From Caldilineales bacterium (GTDB lineage Bacteria > Chloroflexota > Anaerolineae > J102), in contig JAIBAP010000021.1 in the NCBI GenBank assembly GCA_019695115.1, forward strand, positions 1 through 64,000: 64,000 nt of DNA, read 5' to 3'. Position 1 is the stretch's first letter, and the number at the start of each line of letters is the position of its first letter. The notes beneath the pieces were generated by a model. That model did not search any database and had not been told where the DNA came from. It was given only the letters and a program-made list of their open reading frames with translations. This document shows positions 27,127 to 35,390 of the stretch, in pieces. A program made the translations under genes and the position numbers.

Positions 27127-28788
27127 TCAGACTGCCAGCGGCAGCCAACGCACCGGCGCCCAGTGACCGCTTAGCACATAATACAGTCGCACTTCGCCGC
27201 TGGCAGCGTTCTCGGCCCGCTGAACGATGTACTGGGCGCCGCTAAAGGTCGTCTCGAATTCGTTGGAAGTGGGGATGAAGCCGTCGCGGAGAATAGTAGC
27301 AAGCAGCGCCGCCTGACGGTTGATGCGCACGAAGGGCACGGTCTTTGCCGCCTCGCGCAGGGTGTTGTCGAGCAGGGGCGCCGTCGCCAGAAGGGTGCGG
27401 CGCACGGCCTCGACATCGGGCAACAGTGCCAGTGCTGTCTGCACGGCCGCCCGGCCTTTGCTCTTCTCGACCGCGACCAGCAGCGAGTGGAAGGAAAGCG
27501 CCTCGCGCCAATGATAGGCGCGCAGGCTGAGACTGAAATCGGGGTACATCCAGATGTCGACGTTGTTGCCGGTCAGTTTCATGGCCGGGTCCTCGTCCTC
27601 GTCGCCGGCGTCCATACGGTTGATGGCCCAATAGAGGATGCCTTTGGCGCCAAAACGCCAGGCGTCGACCACCATTTGGATGGCAGGCAGGCCTCCGGTG
27701 GCCATATAGAAGGCCGGGTGCCGGGCGGCGCCATAGAACCACAACTCGACGCCGCTGGGGATGAGGCTGGCCGGCGACGTCTGCTGCCAGTCCCACTTGG
27801 CGTGCGCCAGCACATAGCGCCCATAGTGGATGCGGCTATCCGCCCACCGCTTCAGGGCGGACTCGGCGAAGGCCGTGCCGCCCACCATCACCCCGGCTGC
27901 AGCCCCCGACTCGGCGAGGCGCCTGACGCGGGCCATGCTGGTGGGGGTGTCGTAGCGGCCGCCGGCTTCATCGACATGCACCCAGGCCCTGAGGCCGGTG
28001 CGGGCCTGCCACCTGGCAATGGCCTGGTAGAAGGCTACCAGGTTGGCCTGGTCTTGCGGCACACCGTTGGGGGCAAAGGCGCCCGGCCGGGTCTGGCGCA
28101 AGTAGAGGCCGATCGATTGCACCATAAATTCGCGCCCGTACTCGGCCAGGTATTGGTCAGCGCTGCCGTAGCTGAATTCCTGGCCGTCGAAGTACTGGCT
28201 GCTATCGGATGTCGATCCCTTACCCAGGAGCCACAGCCACCAATGCGGTTGGTAGGGCGTCAGGCCGAGCCCGTGGAGTCGTTCATGCCAACTCTGGATG
28301 ATCTCGGCCCGTTGCGCCGCTGTGGTGGCCTTGAAATGGCCAAAATAGCGATCCCACAGCGCCGGCTCAACGTCCGTCCCAAAGGCTGTTGACAACACCG
28401 GCGTCTCCGGCGCCTTCACTGCGCCCACATTCAGGATCACGTCATCATTGCCCACTCGCAAGGTGTAGCGGCCGGGTGTTTGGCTGCGCAGTTCCAGCAG
28501 CCAACCGTCTTCAGGCCCGGTTTCCCGCTCCATCTCGCTCCCGGCCACCACTTCATAGGCCAGACCCTCGCGGACCGGCGGATAGGGGTAGCCAATGGCT
28601 CGGCGGCGCACAGGCAGTGGGTGGACGCATTTCAGCGACCACTCCACCCCACCGGGGGCGGTGACGCTGGGGCGCGAGCCGGGCACGAAGGCCGTCCGCC
28701 ATTCGCCGCTCATGGCATGAAGTTCGCCGACCGGGGCCGCCGGTACGGGATCAGCCCACAAAGGCTGTCTGACATCCAGGATGGTCAT
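27127..28788 (-). CDS. Putative glycoside hydrolase (DUF4091/GH123-like), no signal peptide
   Basis: A 553-residue protein. The N-terminal ~130 residues look like a beta-sandwich (SEWRT/SLKCVHPLPV, GRYTLRVGNDDVILNVG). The remaining part resembles a TIM barrel with HWWLWLLGKGSTSDSSQYFD, WVHVDEAGG, YVLAHAKWDW, ELWFYGAARHP and the late GAKGILYWAINRMD. The last motif and the D-E in HVDEAGG recall DUF4091/GH123 enzymes (N-acetylgalactosaminidases using substrate-assisted catalysis). Similarity is by eye, so the family call is tentative. There is no export signal, unusual for a polysaccharide hydrolase; it may act on cytoplasmic lipid-linked oligosaccharide or need another export route. It is followed by an approximately 250-bp A+T-rich gap to the polymerase gene with no recognised signals. 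Confidence 0.6.
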   Translation of the reverse strand: MTILDVRQPLWADPVPAAPVGELHAMSGEWRTAFVPGSRPSVTAPGGVEWSLKCVHPLPVRRRAIGYPYPPVREGLAYEVVAGSEMERETGPEDGWLLELRSQTPGRYTLRVGNDDVILNVGAVKAPETPVLSTAFGTDVEPALWDRYFGHFKATTAAQRAEIIQSWHERLHGLGLTPYQPHWWLWLLGKGSTSDSSQYFDGQEFSYGSADQYLAEYGREFMVQSIGLYLRQTRPGAFAPNGVPQDQANLVAFYQAIARWQARTGLRAWVHVDEAGGRYDTPTSMARVRRLAESGAAAGVMVGGTAFAESALKRWADSRIHYGRYVLAHAKWDWQQTSPASLIPSGVELWFYGAARHPAFYMATGGLPAIQMVVDAWRFGAKGILYWAINRMDAGDEDEDPAMKLTGNNVDIWMYPDFSLSLRAYHWREALSFHSLLVAVEKSKGRAAVQTALALLPDVEAVRRTLLATAPLLDNTLREAAKTVPFVRINRQAALLATILRDGFIPTSNEFETTFSGAQYIVQRAENAASGEVRLYYVLSGHWAPVRWLPLAV

Positions 28789-29042
28789 GAGATTACCTCC
28801 GCCGTGATGGCTCGTTTGGTTCGAGGGTCGGAAAATCGGTGGATCGCCGCACCATGTACAGCGCTACAGCGCCGACGTTGCACCATTTGCGCACAACGGC
28901 GGCTGAACCATGGAAAGAGAGTTCGAACGCCACTGCACCTAGATTTATTCAGGAAAGCTAACAGTCAATCGTTGGTCATACTATTCATATCAAAGAAAAA
29001 GTCAAATCGCTCAAAAGCGGGTCGGCGGCGAGATGACGCTTT

Positions 29043-30416
29043 CTACTGGCCGCGCCTCGAAGCCGCCAGACTTCGCCGACTGACCGGCCCGACGCCGGCC
29101 CGACGATCCAAGGTCGCCAACTTGAGGGCAATCCCCAAACAGATGGCGGTAGCATGGACGAGCGGCAGATGCCCCCAATAGTAGCTTACCAAACTGACCA
29201 GGAAGGCATACATCAAGTAGCCGCATAGGGCCGCCTTTTCGATCCTGAACTCATGGAATCGCAAATTGCGCAAGAGATAGCTCGTCAGGAAAATGATGCT
29301 TGAGAACAGGGCGATCACGCCAACAAGGCCATAGCTGAGCAGAAAATCAAGGATGATGCTGTGAGGATAGGAATATCTGCCGCTGAGGTACGGATGCGGA
29401 AAGGCGGCGCCGATGCCCAAACCAAAGAGCGGATTCTCCCTGATCAGATTCCAGGCCAGCCCATAATACTCAAGCCGCCCGCCGTCGATGCGGCCCTCGG
29501 AAGCGCCGGTGGTGGGATTGACCTTCAGGAAACGATCGTAGAAGATGAGCACATACTCCCTGAGAAAGCTCGAGGGTGTGATGAGTTCGAGAAAGGCGAC
29601 TGCTGCCACAATCATGGCGATCAGCAACAAGGCCCGCCCGAGGATGCTGGCGCCTGATAGCCGGCGATGAAAGAAGAAAACGATCAGGAGGACCAGCCCG
29701 GTGAGCAGAAGCGTGAAGAACAAAGGCACCACCACCGGTTTCTGAAGTCGGCTGATTACGCCCAGAATGGCAACGCCCAGAATGATGCCATTCCTCAGCA
29801 CCTTTCCTGGTTCGGTCAAATACCTGACCAGCCAGTAGACAGAGGCAAATGGTATCACATATTGGAACTCGAGTAACTGAAAATTGACTTCACCCGCTCC
29901 CATCAGTTTGGCAACCACACTCATCAGTTCGAAAAATGCCATCATCGTCAAGAAATAGGCGATGGCTCTGACCAGGCGAGCGCCAACTTTCTGGCTGGGA
30001 ACGGCATAGACGACACCCATGGTCACGAAGAAGAGGATGAGCATCCCTTGCTGATAGTCCGGTAGATAGAAATTTTGACCAAACACACCCCGCAACAAGC
30101 CGGTGAACAGGCCCACCGCCACCAAGGCGAAGAAGATGCCGAGACCCAGGCGCCCGGTGGATGCATCGCCCAGATGCCGTCGCTGTGTGAGGGTGTGGGC
30201 CAGCGAAACTGCCAGCAGCAAAGACACCCCCAACGTGACCGGACGTGCGTAGACACCGAGAAAGCCATAGCCAAAATTCGTGACTACGGCAAACAGCCAC
30301 AGGCTGTAGAACGCCACTGTTCCCAGATAGAAATAGAGAGCGTTGAGGGGCGTAATGGCGTCAGCGAGGATGAATCGCAACGGTTTGGCGCCCGGTCGCA
30401 GACGATAGCTAAGCAT
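29043..30416 (-). CDS. Second O-antigen ligase/polymerase family membrane protein
   Basis: A 457-residue polytopic protein with about ten hydrophobic segments (YLGTVAFYSLWLFAVV, LLLAVSLAHTL, ILFFVTMGVVYAVP). The Wzy_C signature is in the large loop: YGLAWNLIRENPLFGLGIGA and SYPHSIILDFLLSYGLVGVI, with the conserved His. It would polymerise or ligate glycan at the outer membrane face, and is divergent from the one at 15443-16669. I start at 30416 (MLSYRLRPGAKPLRFILADA), overlapping the upstream GT4 stop by 8 bp. Two such enzymes suggest two polymers, or one polymerase and one ligase. Confidence 0.85.
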   Translation of the reverse strand: MLSYRLRPGAKPLRFILADAITPLNALYFYLGTVAFYSLWLFAVVTNFGYGFLGVYARPVTLGVSLLLAVSLAHTLTQRRHLGDASTGRLGLGIFFALVAVGLFTGLLRGVFGQNFYLPDYQQGMLILFFVTMGVVYAVPSQKVGARLVRAIAYFLTMMAFFELMSVVAKLMGAGEVNFQLLEFQYVIPFASVYWLVRYLTEPGKVLRNGIILGVAILGVISRLQKPVVVPLFFTLLLTGLVLLIVFFFHRRLSGASILGRALLLIAMIVAAVAFLELITPSSFLREYVLIFYDRFLKVNPTTGASEGRIDGGRLEYYGLAWNLIRENPLFGLGIGAAFPHPYLSGRYSYPHSIILDFLLSYGLVGVIALFSSIIFLTSYLLRNLRFHEFRIEKAALCGYLMYAFLVSLVSYYWGHLPLVHATAICLGIALKLATLDRRAGVGPVSRRSLAASRRGQ

Positions 30417-31725
30417 TGGCAATTGCAAGAGGAGACGAAGACGCCGACCTGCGGGGGGAGAGGCGCGTCTGACGGTAAAGGTCGAGATACTGTCCGGCGA
30501 CCCGGCTGGCCTCGAACGACTGTCGCACCCTTTCTGGCGCCTGTGCGCCCATCCGATGGCGCAAGGCATCATCGCTCAGCACCAGATCGATGCCGTGGGC
30601 CAGATCATCGGCCGCCTGCGGCCGGGCCAGGTAGCCAGTCTGGAGGTGTTCGATGATCTCGGGGCAGCCGCCGACATCGAAACAGACGCAGGGCGTGCCA
30701 CAGGCCAGGCTCTCGACCAATGAGTTCGGCAGATTTTCGGCCAGCGAGGCCATGACAAAGACATCGGCGGCGGCATAGCACAGCGCCATCAAGGTCTCGT
30801 TGTCGACTTTTCCCATCTCGATCACAGGGATGTCATGCAAGGCGTCGGTGATCTCACCGGCTTTGCCGCCGACCAGAAGCAAGGTCGAGTTGCGCTGCAC
30901 GTGCTCAGGCAACGAAGCCAGGGCCTGGCGCAGATAGCGGGCGCCCTTGCGCGGATCGGCCAGCGACGCCGCCCCAAACATGATGATCTTACGGTCGCGG
31001 GGCAGGCCCAGCGCCTCGCGCGCCACCGGCCTGGCCACAGGCCGAAAGAGATCGAGGTCAAGCCCGTTGGCAATGGTGTGGATGGGGAAGCGGTTGAGCA
31101 AGGGGCTTTGCCGCATCTTGCCGGCCAGCCAGTCCGACGGGCACACCGTCACCAGGCGCGAGCGAGCATAGGTGCGCGCTTTCAGACGCCACATGGTGGC
31201 AGTGAGGTCGGTGCGAACTGCGGGCGAGTCATCCAGGCGGGGACAATTGCCGCAGCCGGTCAGCCAGCGGTTGCAGTCATCGGCGGCGGCGAAGGCGCAG
31301 TGGCCGCTGACGGCCCAGAGGTCGTGCATCGTCCATACCAACGGCGCCCTACGGCTGAGCCTGGGCAGGGCGCGGGTGGAAAGGTAGCCGCCGTGGCCGA
31401 GATGGAGGTTGACGATGTCGGCCTCCCGCAGCCAGGGATGCTCCGGTAGACGCATCGAGGCCGGGTGGAACAGATATTGCAGGCCGAACTCGTCCAGCTT
31501 GCGGCCCACCACCTGGCTCAGGCCGCGGCGGAAAGCGCCCTTTTCGAAGATCTCGACGAAGGGATCGTCGGTGTATTTGCGCCAGACCAGCATGCGCGAA
31601 TCGTGGCCGGCGCGACGCAGGGCCAGATGCAGCCGCCGGGCGGCGATGGCGGCCCCGCCCTGCGAATCGGTGAGGTTGATGTGGACGATGCGAAGCGGTG
31701 CATTCGTCGTCTCGGATGGCGCCAT
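30409..31725 (-). CDS. Glycosyltransferase family 4
   Basis: A 438-residue GT4 enzyme. The N-terminal acceptor domain starts RIVHINLTDSQGGAAIAARR, with LVWTMHDLWAVSGHCAF and a Cys-rich stretch (CNRWLTGCGNCPRL). That stretch is typical of a WcaC/WbaZ-like subgroup with HxxH/Cys elements. The donor domain shows IIMFGAASLADPRKGARYLR, FVMASLAENLPNSLVESLAC and CFDVGGCPEII. Position 3 bp downstream of a sulfotransferase suggests translational coupling, as if transfer and sulfation of one residue were coordinated. Confidence 0.9.
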   Translation of the reverse strand: MAPSETTNAPLRIVHINLTDSQGGAAIAARRLHLALRRAGHDSRMLVWRKYTDDPFVEIFEKGAFRRGLSQVVGRKLDEFGLQYLFHPASMRLPEHPWLREADIVNLHLGHGGYLSTRALPRLSRRAPLVWTMHDLWAVSGHCAFAAADDCNRWLTGCGNCPRLDDSPAVRTDLTATMWRLKARTYARSRLVTVCPSDWLAGKMRQSPLLNRFPIHTIANGLDLDLFRPVARPVAREALGLPRDRKIIMFGAASLADPRKGARYLRQALASLPEHVQRNSTLLLVGGKAGEITDALHDIPVIEMGKVDNETLMALCYAAADVFVMASLAENLPNSLVESLACGTPCVCFDVGGCPEIIEHLQTGYLARPQAADDLAHGIDLVLSDDALRHRMGAQAPERVRQSFEASRVAGQYLDLYRQTRLSPRRSASSSPLAIANA

Positions 31726-31728
31726 CGT

Positions 31729-32544
31729 CTACCAGTCCATGTCCTTCTCGTAGCCCAGCTCGATCAGAAGTTCGCCGGCGGTGGCTTTGACGCGATCCTT
31801 CTGCGCCGGCGTGAAGTAGTTGCGCCAGTCACCGCTGACGCCCTTGCGCACGAAGGCTTTGCGGTCCTCGTCGCCAGGGTTGCGGCCGGTGACGCGGCGG
31901 AAGCTGTTCCGTTCGACGGCGGCGGCGATTGCCTGATCGGAGATGCCAGGCCCCAGGCAGGCGCGCGCCAGGCGGCCAAACGTACCCACGGTATCACGGC
32001 GAAGGGCCTCATAGCTGACCTCGTGCCCCCATTCAGGGTCGAGATGGCCGCGCCAATCGCGAATGAAGCGGGCGCGCACCGGCAGCAGACGGTCGATGTA
32101 CCAGTCCAAACCCTGCTCCAACGACATGGCCGCGATTTTGTCGTGAAGGACGTGTCTGTTCTGCACTTCGACGACATAGAAATACCAACTCACGGCGGTG
32201 TCGCGCAGGTCGCGATACTGAACGATGTAGGGCACCTGTTCGTGACGCAAGACCTCGCTGGCTTCGGGCGTCCACACGGTATGCAGACGGACGACCGCCA
32301 AGCGCCGGCGATAGGGGTCGAACATGCCTGGCCGCAGGCTGTGATCCAGCGGTGTGATATGTTTGGGGAGGTAGGTATGAAAACCCGGCAAGGCATTGAA
32401 CATATTGCGCAGCCAGGTGGAGCCGGATTTTTCCAGACCGAGGAGGAGAACGGCGTGATGGTCGTAACGCCGGCGATAAAGATACCATTCAGCGGCGCCT
32501 TTCAGGTTCACGGCCGCCCGCTTCAGGGTTTGCATGGGCTTCAT
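31729..32544 (-). CDS. Sulfotransferase domain protein (group A paralogue)
   Basis: A 271-residue PAPS-dependent sulfotransferase, close paralogue of 25418-26248. Nucleotide loop LGLEKSGSTWLRNMF (the usual Pro is Glu), 3'-phosphate motif VQYRDLRDTAVSWYFYV and the terminal GVSGDWRNYFTPAQKDRV. The two paralogues also share RRRYDHHAVLL/RRRYRQNIVFI near the N-terminus and end in GYEKDMDW / GYETDHNW. The difference in the middle third (acceptor side) suggests distinct acceptors. A heptamer array lies just upstream of its start. Confidence 0.92.
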   Translation of the reverse strand: MKPMQTLKRAAVNLKGAAEWYLYRRRYDHHAVLLLGLEKSGSTWLRNMFNALPGFHTYLPKHITPLDHSLRPGMFDPYRRRLAVVRLHTVWTPEASEVLRHEQVPYIVQYRDLRDTAVSWYFYVVEVQNRHVLHDKIAAMSLEQGLDWYIDRLLPVRARFIRDWRGHLDPEWGHEVSYEALRRDTVGTFGRLARACLGPGISDQAIAAAVERNSFRRVTGRNPGDEDRKAFVRKGVSGDWRNYFTPAQKDRVKATAGELLIELGYEKDMDW

Positions 32545-32547
32545 GAT

Positions 32548-32634
32548 TCAGATCAGTGGTCGGTGGTCGGTGGTCAGTGGTCAGTGGTCAGTAATCAGTG
32601 GTCAGTGGTCAGTTGGTGGCTGGTGGTCGGTAGA
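32548..32634. repeat. Heptanucleotide tandem repeat (CAGTGGT)
   Basis: About twelve units of CAGTGGT/CGGTGGT/CAGTAAT between two sulfotransferase genes. Confidence 0.88.
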
Positions 32635-32687
32635 GTAAGGTGGAGGAGCGGGTGAGTCTGAATGACCTATGGGCTGAACGCTGAATC

Positions 32688-33437
32688 TCAATCATCGAAA
32701 AACGATCTGAGTTCGGTGCCGATCATACTGTCCTTGAGTTCAGCATAGTTGGTGATGATATCAGAGAGTTTTCTGGTATTTTGTCTTCTTAGGGTCGTCT
32801 TTGGTGGGTGTTCGGCCAGAGAGAGGAAATCCGTCACCCTCCCAAACTCCGTCTCGGGCTGATTGACCAGGTCCTCATACGTGAGCTCCAGCACCTGCTG
32901 ATCGGCAAACAGCAGCAGGCGGCTGGACTGCATGGCGCGCGTCTTCTCATAGGCGGATTGAAGTTCGGCTGGCTCGATGTGAAACACAGGCGCTTGCATG
33001 TCGATCGGTGATCGTTGTCCGCGAATGGACCATACATCCTGTTGTTCGGCTATCTTTCTGGAAACGTAAGTGCGGAGAAAATTGAGCCGGGTGAGATGGA
33101 TGAGGCGCAGGTTCTTCAGCCCCGCCAGCGCCTGCCAGAGTCCGCTATCGGGGTCGTCGAAAGGCTGATTGTAGAAGATCTTGAAGCCAACCGCCTTGAT
33201 CGGGCGCGGGTGGGGCGAAAAGACCTCGGCCAGCATGTCCTGGTACGGCTTCCCATCCAGCCGGCTGAAGTATTCGCCATAAACCTCTACCTGAGGATGG
33301 GAACGGAGAAAGGACATCAACATGCTCGAGCCGGTGCGCGAGCGCGTGAGCACCAAAAAGCGCGTATAGGCGCTATGACCGAATGCCCGCGTCAGCCGCC
33401 GATTCACAGCCTCGAACAGACTCACCCGCTCCTCCAC
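32688..33437 (-). CDS. Sulfotransferase family protein (Stf0-like)
   Basis: A 249-residue protein with nucleotide loop FLVLTRSRTGSSMLMSFLRS, the acceptor-side VYGEYFSR that follows it in Stf0 and carbohydrate sulfotransferases, and LRLIHLTRLNFLRTYVSRKI as the 3'-phosphate motif. QVLELTYEDLVNQPETEFGR is a classic sulfotransferase/NodH segment. It probably sulfates a sugar hydroxyl. A heptamer array precedes it, so it may be on its own transcript or a resumed one. Confidence 0.88.
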   Translation of the reverse strand: MEERVSLFEAVNRRLTRAFGHSAYTRFLVLTRSRTGSSMLMSFLRSHPQVEVYGEYFSRLDGKPYQDMLAEVFSPHPRPIKAVGFKIFYNQPFDDPDSGLWQALAGLKNLRLIHLTRLNFLRTYVSRKIAEQQDVWSIRGQRSPIDMQAPVFHIEPAELQSAYEKTRAMQSSRLLLFADQQVLELTYEDLVNQPETEFGRVTDFLSLAEHPPKTTLRRQNTRKLSDIITNYAELKDSMIGTELRSFFDD

Positions 33438-33440
33438 CTT

Positions 33441-33513
33441 AATCAGTGGTCAGTGGTCAGTAATCAGTAATCAGTAATCAGTGGTCAGTGGTCAGTGGTC
33501 AGTGGTCAGTGCA
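33441..33513. repeat. Heptanucleotide tandem repeat (CAGTGGT/CAGTAAT)
   Basis: About ten units that overlap the 3' end of the next gene: the final LTTDH codons and the TGA of 33492-34298 are read from the repeat. Confidence 0.9.
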
Positions 33514-34298
33514 CCATACCCCAACTGACCCAACACCGCGCCAAATTCCCGGTTGAGTTGTGCGACTGTTTCCTGGCTCAGTTTGCGTTGGTAGTCGCCG
33601 GGTGTGATCTGGCGCTTGTGCCGGAAGACATCCTCTTCTTCAACCAGGAAGTCATCCTTGAACTTCTCATAGAATGTCTCCTGCATCCGCTCCAGCGGGT
33701 CCTTCGACTTTCGCAACAGGCCCAGCCCCGCTTTCTTTTCGGCGGAGATTTGGCTGAAGGCAGAGAGATAACGGCCCAGCCAGGTGTGGTAGTCAGCGAC
33801 CATGTCTTCGTAGCGGACAAAAACCACGTTTGGGCGGCCCAGCAAGGTGGCGCACAATTCCGCATAGCGCTGGCTGAGCTTGGGCGCTCGTTCGAGCACG
33901 AAGGCATCGACGCCCTGTTCTTCCCATTGCCGCCGCAGATCGTCGCTGGGATTGAAACTCCTCTCCGAGCGGGTGTGGCTGTAGGTGGAAGAGAAGTAGG
34001 CCGAGGTCAGAGCATCCCTGGGGTCGCGCAGGTGCAGGATGACCGCGTAGGAACCGATGTCGTCAGGGAAGATCGGCTCCGCCTCGCCGGCGCGAATCGG
34101 CCCAAAACAGCCGCTTCTGGACTCATCTTCGATGAAGGCTTTCCATGACCGGCGCTTGATTTCATCGCCGTAGCCGACTGTTCCCACTGCGTTTGGCGAA
34201 TAAAACGCTATCCCTAACTCTTTGGTGATGTTGAGCGTCAGTTTGTGCAGAAACATCGACGCCGCTTTGTGCACGGTGTAGATCAAGATATCTCTCAT
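33492..34298 (-). CDS. Sulfotransferase family protein (group B paralogue, HKAASMFLH type)
   Basis: A 268-residue protein with a variant nucleotide loop, YTVHKAASMFLHKLTLNI, in place of PKSGTTWL. The 3'-phosphate motif is normal (VILHLRDPRDALTSAYFS), and VVFVRYEDMVADYHTWLGRY is the usual third motif. It is the paralogue of 40644-41435, sharing GCFGPIRAG and VDAFVLERAP/VDVFVLKQTP. Family members are seen beside polysaccharide genes; the substrate is inferred to be the glycan. Its C-terminus LTTDH and stop come from a heptamer repeat; the paralogue instead ends in DYPVH. Confidence 0.85.
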   Translation of the reverse strand: MRDILIYTVHKAASMFLHKLTLNITKELGIAFYSPNAVGTVGYGDEIKRRSWKAFIEDESRSGCFGPIRAGEAEPIFPDDIGSYAVILHLRDPRDALTSAYFSSTYSHTRSERSFNPSDDLRRQWEEQGVDAFVLERAPKLSQRYAELCATLLGRPNVVFVRYEDMVADYHTWLGRYLSAFSQISAEKKAGLGLLRKSKDPLERMQETFYEKFKDDFLVEEEDVFRHKRQITPGDYQRKLSQETVAQLNREFGAVLGQLGYGALTTDH

Positions 34299-34349
34299 GG
34301 TCTCTTCCTTGCTGTAGATGGCTAGCCAAAGAAATGATACTCGGTCCTG

Positions 34350-34425
34350 AAACGTGATGCGTGATGCGTGAAAATCGCCGACGTTTTCTCACGTTTCACG
34401 TTTCACGGTTTACGACCTTCATAAC
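34350..34425. repeat. CGTGATG/CGTGAAA heptamers arranged as an imperfect hairpin
   Basis: CGTGATG-CGTGATG-CGTGAAA on the left pairs imperfectly with ACGTTTC-ACGTTTC units on the right around a CGCCGAC loop. It lies in the 174-bp gap between two sulfotransferase genes. Confidence 0.75.
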
Positions 34426-34472
34426 AAATCAACCTGGCGGTCAATAAATCGCTTGAGGGTCTGTTCCCGGCC

Positions 34473-35390
34473 TCAACCCGCGTCCTGATACCAGCGTTCG
34501 AGGTCGAACTGCCGGGCAATGCCAAGCACCGCCTGCACCTCGGCCTCGGTCAGCCCCTCCCAGAACACCCTCATGCCACGCGCGGCGATGTCGTTTTCCG
34601 ACGGCGCGAAGCCATGCAGGGTGCGAAGGGTGGTCATCGAGGGGACGAAGAGGTGAGCGGGGTGGATGGGCGTCGAGCCGAACCCCAGATAGGCCAACAG
34701 ACGCCGGGTGGTCTCGAACGGCTGGTGGTAGAAATCCTCATACCGAAACACTGGCAGGCCAAAACGCTCGAGCTGAGCCGCCGCCAACAGCGAACTGACG
34801 CCCCACATCACCGCCTGCTGTTCCAGGGGCGTGGTGGCGCCAGCGATGACCGGCAGGCGCGGCCTCAGCCAGTCCTGCACCTCCGGTTCGCGCTGGAGGA
34901 TGCGTTCGCGAAACATCGCCCAATGGCGCTCCCACCCGAACTCGTTCCAGAAGTTGCGGCGGCGGCGGATGGAGGCCAGCACCGCGCAGGGATGGCGCAG
35001 GACGAAAACGATGCGGGCGTTCAACTGCTCGATCAATGAGGCGATCATGAAGTTGGCCCGGATTTCCTTGAACCCGATCACCTGGCACTGCGCCCAGACC
35101 ATGTCCACGAACGAGGCGCTGACATCCTCCAGCGGCGACAGGAGGTGGTTGCGCAGCAGCCAGCGATGGCGGATTTCGCCGCCAAGCGCCCGCCGCCAAT
35201 GGTCGGACAGGCGCTGATTGGGGGTCGCGAGCGAGCTGGGGGCGTAGCATACCTCGGCGGCAAAGTCACACACCTGCGGGTGCAGCGGCTCGAAGAGGAT
35301 CAACCCGCCCAGCGTCTTGGAAACGATATCCGAAAGCCAGGTGGTTCCGGAGCGCCCGAAACCGAGGATGGCGATGGGGCGATTGCTCAC
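34473..35390 (-). CDS. Sulfotransferase family protein
   Basis: A 305-residue sulfotransferase with nucleotide loop ILGFGRSGTTWLSDIVSK and 3'-phosphate motif RIVFVLRHPCAVLASIRRRR. The C-terminal PVFRYEDFYHQPFETTRRLL is the third motif. It starts with GTG at 35390, where GTGA overlaps the stop of the epimerase gene; the longer reading of the frame is antisense-like Arg/Pro/His-rich sequence and is rejected. Translational coupling with the epimerase suggests both act on the same sugar pathway. Confidence 0.88.
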   Translation of the reverse strand: MSNRPIAILGFGRSGTTWLSDIVSKTLGGLILFEPLHPQVCDFAAEVCYAPSSLATPNQRLSDHWRRALGGEIRHRWLLRNHLLSPLEDVSASFVDMVWAQCQVIGFKEIRANFMIASLIEQLNARIVFVLRHPCAVLASIRRRRNFWNEFGWERHWAMFRERILQREPEVQDWLRPRLPVIAGATTPLEQQAVMWGVSSLLAAAQLERFGLPVFRYEDFYHQPFETTRRLLAYLGFGSTPIHPAHLFVPSMTTLRTLHGFAPSENDIAARGMRVFWEGLTEAEVQAVLGIARQFDLERWYQDAG

